Shown here: positions 44,581 to 49,473 of the stretch, piece by piece
Layout of the letters: every line of letters begins with the position of its first letter
Numbering within the stretch: position 1 is the first letter of the stretch
Origin: Paracoccaceae bacterium
Lineage (GTDB): Bacteria > Pseudomonadota > Alphaproteobacteria > Rhodobacterales > Rhodobacteraceae
Direction: 5' to 3'
DNA: 49,473 nt
Assembly (NCBI GenBank): GCA_007695345.1
Contig: REDZ01000143.1
Coordinates: 1 to 49,473, forward strand
Translations under genes and position numbers: made by a program
The notes under the pieces: model-generated
What the model was told of the DNA's origin: nothing
The model's input: only the letters and a program-made list of their open reading frames with translations
Databases searched by the model: none

Positions 44581-44613
44581 GTTTAATATTAAACAATTCG
44601 GGAAAAGCAGCAA
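44581..44613 (-). promoter_or_regulatory. Predicted maeB promoter with perfect palindrome
   Basis: GTTTAATATTAAAC (44581-44594) is a perfect 14-base palindrome, strikingly AT-rich in this GC-rich DNA. On the minus strand it contains a -10-like TAATAT (44586-44591), with TTGCTG (44608-44613) 16 bases upstream as the -35. It ends 24 bases before the maeB ATG. This looks like a repressor operator over a promoter; the regulator is unknown. Confidence 0.5.
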
Positions 44614-44718
44614 GCAGGGTTTTCGGCCCGCGCCTGCCGGCCCCGGAAATCCGCCGCCGCCCGCTTGCATTGGGCGCGCGCAGGGCGCAGAGTTGGCGCA
44701 AAGCTTCGGGGGTTGGTG

Positions 44719-45111
44719 ATGACATTGCTGGACGCGGCGCGCGCAGTGCGCGAAAACGCCTATGTGCCCTATTCGAATTTCAAGGTCGGCGCGGCATTGC
44801 GGGATGCGTCGGGCGCGGTGTTCACGGGCTGCAATGTCGAGAATGTCGCCTATCCCGAAGGCACCTGCGCCGAGGCAGGCGCGATTGCCGCCATGTGCGC
44901 AGCAGGCGCGCGCGAGATTGCGGAACTGGTCGTCGTGGCCGACAGCCCCATGCCGGTCACGCCCTGCGGCGGCTGCCGCCAGAAGATCGCGGAATTCGCT
45001 GGCCCCGATGTGGTCGTGACCATGGCAACGATGGACGGGGAGGCCCGGACCATGCGCGTGGCAGACCTGCTGCCCGGCGCGTTCGGAGCGGCGCATATGG
45101 ACCGAAGCTGA
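44719..45111 (+). CDS. cdd: Cytidine deaminase
   Basis: A 130-residue zinc deaminase converting (deoxy)cytidine to (deoxy)uridine. The zinc site is Cys50 with catalytic Glu52 in GTCAEAGAI, and Cys83/Cys86 in PCGGCRQ. FKVGAAL and TGCNVENVAYPEG are the usual preceding motifs. The short length matches homotetrameric enzymes. Its stop shares one base with the deoB start (TGATG). It opens a four-gene nucleoside salvage operon, cdd-deoB-add-upp. Confidence 0.95.
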   Translation: MTLLDAARAVRENAYVPYSNFKVGAALRDASGAVFTGCNVENVAYPEGTCAEAGAIAAMCAAGAREIAELVVVADSPMPVTPCGGCRQKIAEFAGPDVVVTMATMDGEARTMRVADLLPGAFGAAHMDRS

Positions 45112-46313
45112 TGGCGCGCGCCTTTCTGGTGGTGCTGGATTCGGTCGGCTGTGGCGGCGCGCCCGATGCTGCCGAGTTTGGCGATGCGGGCGCGAACACG
45201 CTGGCGCATATCGCGCAGGCCTGCGCGGCAGGCCGCGCCGAGGACGGGCGCAGCGGACCGTTGCAGGTGCCGGTGATGGACGGGCTGGGGCTGGGGGCCG
45301 CGATCCGGCTGGCCTCGGGCGCGGCGACACCGGGGCTTGATGCGCGGCCAACGGGGCTGTGGGGGGCGGCGACCGAAGTGTCGCGCGGCAAGGACACGCC
45401 CTCGGGCCATTGGGAACTTGCGGGCGTGCCGGTGCCGTGGGACTGGACCTATTTCCCGCGCGAGCAACCGGCCTTTCCGCCCGATCTGGTCGCACAGGTC
45501 TGCGCACTGGCCGGGACCGCAGGGGTCTTGGGCAATCGCCATGCGGCGGGCATCCCCATCGTCAATGAACTGGGGGCGGAGCATCTGCGCACGGGCTGGC
45601 CCATCTGCTACACCTCGGCCGATTCCGTCTTTCAGATCGCCGCGCATGAAGGGGCTTTCGGGCTGGAGCGGCTGTATCGGCTATGTGCGGATCTGGCTCC
45701 CGTGCTGCACGAGATGCGCGTCGGGCGTGTGATCGCGCGCCCCTTTGTCGGGGATGCGGCGCAGGGGTTCACCCGAACAGGCAACCGGCGTGACTATGCC
45801 ATCGCGCCGCCCACGCCCACGCTTTGCGACTGGGTGCAGGGGGCCGGCGGGCAAGTGCATGCTGTGGGCAAGATCAGCGATATCTTTTCTGGCCGGGGGA
45901 TCGACCATGTGCACAAAGGCACGGACGATCTTGCACTTTTCGAACATTTCTTGGGGCTTCTGGACGATGCAACGGACAATTCCTTGACCTTTTGCAACTT
46001 TGTCGAGTTTGACTCGCTCTATGGCCATCCGCGCGATGTTTCGGGCTATGCCCGCGCGCTGGAACAGTTCGACCAGATCGCGAGGCAAGCGCTGGGGCGG
46101 TTGCGCGCAGGCGATATGCTGGTCATCACCGCCGATCACGGCAATGACCCGACCGCGCCGGGCACCGACCACACGCGCGAGCGGGTGCCGGTGCTGGTGG
46201 CAGGCAAGGGCGCGGGCGAAATCGGGCTGTGTGCCTTCAGCGATGTGGCGGCCAGCATCGCGCATCATCTTGGGGTGCCCGCGCAGGGGCCGGGGCGGAG
46301 TTTTCTGACATGA
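45111..46313 (+). CDS. deoB: Phosphopentomutase
   Basis: A 400-residue metal-dependent mutase that interconverts (deoxy)ribose 1- and 5-phosphates. The N-terminal LVVLDSVGCGGAPDAAEFGD carries metal ligands, and GKDTPSGHWELAG contains the phosphorylated Thr region. FCNFVEFDSLYGHPRDVSGYA (shown by NFVEFDSLYGH) and TADHGNDPTAPGTDHTRE supply further ligands. The ATG at 45111 overlaps the cdd stop by one base. It links the sugar phosphates released by nucleoside phosphorolysis to central metabolism, although no thymidine or purine phosphorylase gene is beside it. Confidence 0.96.
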   Translation: MARAFLVVLDSVGCGGAPDAAEFGDAGANTLAHIAQACAAGRAEDGRSGPLQVPVMDGLGLGAAIRLASGAATPGLDARPTGLWGAATEVSRGKDTPSGHWELAGVPVPWDWTYFPREQPAFPPDLVAQVCALAGTAGVLGNRHAAGIPIVNELGAEHLRTGWPICYTSADSVFQIAAHEGAFGLERLYRLCADLAPVLHEMRVGRVIARPFVGDAAQGFTRTGNRRDYAIAPPTPTLCDWVQGAGGQVHAVGKISDIFSGRGIDHVHKGTDDLALFEHFLGLLDDATDNSLTFCNFVEFDSLYGHPRDVSGYARALEQFDQIARQALGRLRAGDMLVITADHGNDPTAPGTDHTRERVPVLVAGKGAGEIGLCAFSDVAASIAHHLGVPAQGPGRSFLT

Positions 46314-47290
46314 CCACCATTCCCAAGCTCGAATTGCATCTGCATCTGGAAGGGGCCGCGCCCCCGGGCTTTATCCGCACGCTGGCCAGCCGCAAGGGGG
46401 TCGATCTGTCGCGTATATTTGATGCGCGCGGCGCCTATGCCTATCGCGATTTCCCCGATTTCCTGCGCGTCTATGAGGCCGCCTGCACGGTCCTGACCAG
46501 CCCGCAGGATTTTCATGATCTGACCCTTGCCGTGCTGGAGCATTCCGCCGAACAGGGCGTCATCTATACCGAGGCGTTCCTGTCGCCCGATTTCTGCGGC
46601 GGCGGCGATCTGGATGCCTGGCGCGACTATCTGGCCGCAATCGAGGCCGCGGCAGCTCAGGCGGAAACCGATATGGGCATCACAATGCGCGGTTGCATTA
46701 CCTGCATCCGCCATTTCGGCCCCGACAAGGCCCGCGCAATCGCCCGCTGCGCGCAGGAAAGTGCCGGGCGCTTCATCACCGGGTTTGGCATTGCGGGGAA
46801 TGAGGCGATGCTCCAGCCGCGCGATTTCGCCTATGCCTTTGATGCCGCGCGCGAAGCCGGGCTGGGCCTGACCGCCCATGCAGGCGAATGGGGCGGCCCG
46901 GAATCCGTGCGCGCGGCCCTGCGCGATCTGCGCGTGACGCGCATCGGTCACGGGGTGCGCGCCATCGAGGACCCGGCGCTTGTGGATGACCTTGCCGAGA
47001 ACGGCGTGGTGCTGGAGGTTTGCCCCGGCTCCAACATCGCGCTGGGGCTGTATCCGTCGATTGCCGCGCACCCTATCGACCGGCTGCGCCGCGCGGGTGT
47101 CGGTGTCACCGTCTCGACTGATGATCCACCCTTTTTCCACACCACCATGACGCGCGAATATCAGGCGCTGGCCGAACATTTCGGCTGGGATACGCCTGAA
47201 TTCGATGCCATTGCGCGCACGGCGCTGGAGGCCGCATTCTGCGACGCCGACACCCGCGCTGCCATTGCCCAGAGACTGGAGGCCCAATGA
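46310..47290 (+). CDS. add: Adenosine deaminase
   Basis: A 326-residue TIM-barrel zinc deaminase converting (deoxy)adenosine to (deoxy)inosine. Metal and active-site motifs are [12 protein letters not shown] (His-x-His), [20 protein letters not shown] and STDDPPFF. The start at 46310 overlaps the deoB stop by four bases, and its stop overlaps the upp start in the same way. It fits the purine branch of the salvage operon. Adenine deaminase is a possible alternative within this family, but the EWGGPESV region favours adenosine deaminase. Confidence 0.9.
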   Translation: MTTIPKLELHLHLEGAAPPGFIRTLASRKGVDLSRIFDARGAYAYRDFPDFLRVYEAACTVLTSPQDFHDLTLAVLEHSAEQGVIYTEAFLSPDFCGGGDLDAWRDYLAAIEAAAAQAETDMGITMRGCITCIRHFGPDKARAIARCAQESAGRFITGFGIAGNEAMLQPRDFAYAFDAAREAGLGLTAHAGEWGGPESVRAALRDLRVTRIGHGVRAIEDPALVDDLAENGVVLEVCPGSNIALGLYPSIAAHPIDRLRRAGVGVTVSTDDPPFFHTTMTREYQALAEHFGWDTPEFDAIARTALEAAFCDADTRAAIAQRLEAQ

Positions 47291-47937
47291 CCCAACCGGC
47301 TGTGACCCATCCGAACATGACCATCGTCGATCACCCGCTGGTGCAGCACAAGCTGTCGCTGATGCGCGATGCCCGCACACCCGGCCCGGAATTCCGCCGG
47401 CTGCTGCGCGAGATCAGCCTGCTTCTGACCTATGAGGCCACGCGCGATCTGCCACTGGCCAACCGCACCATCACCACGCCCCTGACCGAGATGCAGGCAC
47501 CCATGATGGACGGGCCGGACCCGGTGGTGGTGTCGATCCTGCGCGCGGGCAACGGGCTGCTGGACGGGGTGCTGGATGTGATCCCGACCGCGCGGGTGGG
47601 GTTTGTGGGCCTTTACCGCGATGAGGCCACGCTGCGCCCGGTGCAATATTACTGCAAGCTGCCGCCAGAGATGTCGGGGCGGCTGGTCGTGGCTGTGGAC
47701 CCGATGCTGGCAACCGGCAATTCCTCGGCGGCGGCGGTCGATCTGCTGAAACAGGCCGGTGCGACGGAACTGTGCCTGATCTGCCTGCTGGCCGCGCCCG
47801 AAGGGGTGGACTGCATGGCCAGGGCGCATCCCGATGTGCGCATCGTCACCGCGTCGCTGGACAGCCATCTGAACGAGAAAGGATATATCGTGCCGGGGCT
47901 AGGGGATGCGGGCGATCGCATCTTTGGCACAGTATAA
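47287..47937 (+). CDS. upp: Uracil phosphoribosyltransferase
   Basis: A 216-residue enzyme that makes UMP from uracil and PRPP. Characteristic stretches are [24 protein letters not shown], shown by [24 protein letters not shown], the PRPP loop [21 protein letters not shown] near 138 and the C-terminal uracil-binding [16 protein letters not shown]. It is the last gene of the cdd-deoB-add-upp operon, starting within the add stop. Confidence 0.97.
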   Translation: MTQPAVTHPNMTIVDHPLVQHKLSLMRDARTPGPEFRRLLREISLLLTYEATRDLPLANRTITTPLTEMQAPMMDGPDPVVVSILRAGNGLLDGVLDVIPTARVGFVGLYRDEATLRPVQYYCKLPPEMSGRLVVAVDPMLATGNSSAAAVDLLKQAGATELCLICLLAAPEGVDCMARAHPDVRIVTASLDSHLNEKGYIVPGLGDAGDRIFGTV

Positions 47938-48015
47938 GGTAGGTGCGCGCGCAGAATTCGCTTTACATCGGGCCAGTGGCGCGGCCACACTGACAGCGCT
48001 GCAATGGGGGTTGCG

Positions 48016-48765
48016 ATGAAGAGATTCTGGACCGTGGCAGGCGTGGCCGCCCTGCTGTCATCGGGTGCGCTGGCGCAGGTCAATGCGACCTCGCCCGCCG
48101 AACTGCCGCCCGAGGAATTCGAGGGGCGCGAATTCGTGGACAGCCGGGGCTGCGTGTTCCTGCGCTCGACCTTCGCCGGAGAGGTGACATGGGTGCCGCG
48201 CGTCGGCGCGGACCGCCAGACCGTCTGCGACCAGACCCCGACCTTTGCCGAGGCGGAAGCAGACCCCGAACCGGACCCGTCGCCCGAACCCGTGGCCACG
48301 GGCAAGGAACCCGCACCGGCCCCCACGCCCGCCCCGCGTGCTGCGACCCCGCGTCGCCCGGCGCTGCCGCAGGCCGATGCCTCTGGCCGCCACCCGTCCT
48401 GCCCGGCCAAGGCGCCCTATGGCCAGTTGGTCGATACCGCACTGGGCCGCCCGCTGGTGCGCTGCGTGACCAGCCCCAGTCTGTTTCTGCCGGACTATGT
48501 CGATGGTCCCCTGGCCACGACGGCCCCCCGCGCCAGCACGCCTGCGCGCAGCAGTGGCCGGATGGTGCAGGTGGGCAGTTTCGCCGTGCCCGCCAATGCG
48601 TCGCGACTGCAATCGCGGTTGCAGACTATGGGCCTGCCGGTGCGCAGCTACCCGTCGCGGGGGCTGACCGTGGTGTCGGTCGGCCCGTTCTCCAGCTTTG
48701 GCCAGGCGCAATCGGCGCTGTCGCAGATGCGGGGCCTGGGGTTCTCGGACGCGTTTCTGCGGTAG
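48016..48765 (+). CDS. SPOR domain-containing exported protein
   Basis: A 249-residue protein. A signal peptide (FWTVAGVAALLSSGALA) marks periplasmic export. The middle (about 70-115) is a Pro/Ala/Glu-rich linker. The C-terminal 75 residues form a SPOR domain, opening with MVQVGSFAVPANASRLQSRL and containing GLTVVSVGPFSSFGQAQSAL, which binds denuded septal peptidoglycan glycans. Four Cys residues in the central part may form disulfides. The ATG at 48016 has a GGGGG stretch in front; an ATG four codons earlier is possible. The role is probably in cell division or envelope upkeep. Confidence 0.88.
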   Translation: MKRFWTVAGVAALLSSGALAQVNATSPAELPPEEFEGREFVDSRGCVFLRSTFAGEVTWVPRVGADRQTVCDQTPTFAEAEADPEPDPSPEPVATGKEPAPAPTPAPRAATPRRPALPQADASGRHPSCPAKAPYGQLVDTALGRPLVRCVTSPSLFLPDYVDGPLATTAPRASTPARSSGRMVQVGSFAVPANASRLQSRLQTMGLPVRSYPSRGLTVVSVGPFSSFGQAQSALSQMRGLGFSDAFLR

Positions 48766-48982
48766 GGGATGCGGTGTGGGGCGGAATAGCGGGTTGGGTT
48801 GAATTGTGACGGGCTGCTTTGCGGACGGTCGAACGTTCGCGCCATTCACACATGACCCTCCGCGGTTGAAGGATGACCGCGGTCCACGGTCAACCCGAAT
48901 GAAAGCGGCAGGACAAGTTTGCCCGCTGCGCCGAAAACCCAGCCTGTAGGCTAGGCCAGCGTTCGTATGGAAGCCACGGATA

Positions 48983-49473
48983 TTACTTCATCAAGTCTTT
49001 TCTGTGCCCGAGCAAAATGTCTGAAGCGAGGAACACGCGAGACAGTAGATCGTCATCGCTTATGTCGCCATTGGTCCATTGATTGGTCAACTCGCGAAGG
49101 CCAAACACCAAGGCAACACCCAATCCAGATGTAAGCTCTTCGTCGGTCCACTCTCCATCTCGCCACTGTTCAAGTATTTTCTTAATACTTTCACGGTCAT
49201 CTTCACAGAAAGCACTCTGTGGCAATGCCTCTTCGGTATCAGGCGATCGCTGGGTAAGCCTCGCTGTCTCTTCTTCTTCACGTGCGATATTACAGATGCG
49301 GTCATACAGGGGGGTCCGGCCAAGCTTCTGGTAATGTGCCAGCCTCTTGTCCAGCATTGTCAGCTTCCAAGGTATACGCCGTGATTGAATAGTAATGGGT
49401 GACAGCAGTGCTACAAAAGCAAAAGCATCATCCGATGGAGCTGATGCCCCAACGACGCAGATTTCGTTGTCTG
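48983..49473 (-). CDS. Hypothetical protein, 3' part, cut by the window edge
   Basis: The minus-strand frame ends at 48983 and is open to the last base, so at least 163 codons are visible. A Met at 49357 could start a 124-residue protein, but 38 sensible codons precede it without a stop (including EICVVGASAPSDDAFAFVAL and ITIQSRRIPWKL). The true start is therefore probably outside the window. The visible protein is acidic and helical (EEEETARL, EQWRDGEWTDEEL, NGDISDDDLLSRVF). I recognise no family. Its base composition is clearly AT-richer than every other gene here, which suggests recent acquisition. Confidence 0.6.
   Translation of the reverse strand, partial: DNEICVVGASAPSDDAFAFVALLSPITIQSRRIPWKLTMLDKRLAHYQKLGRTPLYDRICNIAREEEETARLTQRSPDTEEALPQSAFCEDDRESIKKILEQWRDGEWTDEELTSGLGVALVFGLRELTNQWTNGDISDDDLLSRVFLASDILLGHRKDLMK

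Noticed and set aside
48830-48839. Palindrome CGAACGTTCG near the end of the SPOR gene
   Set aside because: It lacks the spaced GTTC direct-repeat form of alphaproteobacterial LexA boxes and is not in front of a start codon that would make sense.

Overview
This window is chromosomal DNA of a high-GC alphaproteobacterium, almost certainly a member of the Rhodobacteraceae (Rhodobacter/Roseobacter lineage). Support comes from the family-typical neighbourhoods (ribBX-ribH-nusB; rluD next to rpoH; rpoZ-rsh-DUF2062-pdxJ-acpS), a methylsuccinyl-CoA dehydrogenase of the ethylmalonyl-CoA pathway, a malic enzyme fused to a phosphotransacetylase-like domain, small proteins known mainly from this group (DUF6476, DUF3775, DUF2155, NDUFA12-like) and a gene-transfer-agent type holin/endolysin pair. 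Genus cannot be fixed from what is visible. I see no rRNA, tRNA, CRISPR array, insertion sequence or prophage structural gene.

Layout. 1-1235: tail of a DUF3833 gene, a coupled short-chain dehydrogenase and a DUF3775 gene. 1345-2444 (minus): holin plus GH108 endolysin. 2626-4788: riboflavin genes and nusB, followed by aat. 5400-6260 (minus): NDUFA12-like gene, an overlapping 32-codon small ORF and a DUF2155 gene. 6428-8396: msrB and selO. 8442-9668 (minus): metallo-hydrolase and DUF6476 gene. 9667-11758: rluD and rpoH. 11759-12380: a stretch with no recognised gene. 12381-24772: SdhAF4-like gene (minus), then rsmB, a heparinase-fold gene, purH, lspA, a BamF-type lipoprotein, a DUF4399 protein, two M16 peptidase homologues, mutL and rmuC. 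24825-26042: a photolyase/cryptochrome-like flavoprotein with unusual domain order. 26169-27830 (minus): mcd. 28017-30578: TauE/SafE transporter, NYN-domain protein (minus), folK, rpoZ. 30618-34663: rsh, DUF2062 gene, pdxJ, acpS. 34805-37390 (minus): etfA, etfB, cobalamin adenosyltransferase, twin-helix membrane protein. 37486-40049 (minus): SDR, degenerate NtrC-type response regulator, Hpt protein. 40190-44557 (minus): prpE and maeB. 44719-47937: nucleoside salvage operon cdd-deoB-add-upp. 48016-48765: SPOR protein. 48983-49473 (minus): the 3' part of a lower-GC gene of unknown function that runs off the right edge.

How the genes work together. Several loci feed propionyl-CoA/C4 metabolism (prpE, mcd, cobalamin adenosyltransferase for B12-dependent mutases, maeB, and ETF as likely electron acceptor of Mcd). 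Three of their upstream regions carry readable regulatory palindromes or repeats. Housekeeping genes are often joined by 4-base ATGA overlaps, which implies translational coupling.

The most interesting items are the lysis pair likely serving gene-transfer-agent release, the apparently circularly permuted photolyase-like protein, an NtrC-type regulator that has lost its key ATPase and sigma-54 contact residues yet is coupled to an Hpt gene, the operators in front of mcd and maeB, the TTTGCAAA cluster in front of prpE, a 62-bp palindromic repeat present twice, and the low-GC partial gene at the right end. I did not find a clearly new multi-gene system.
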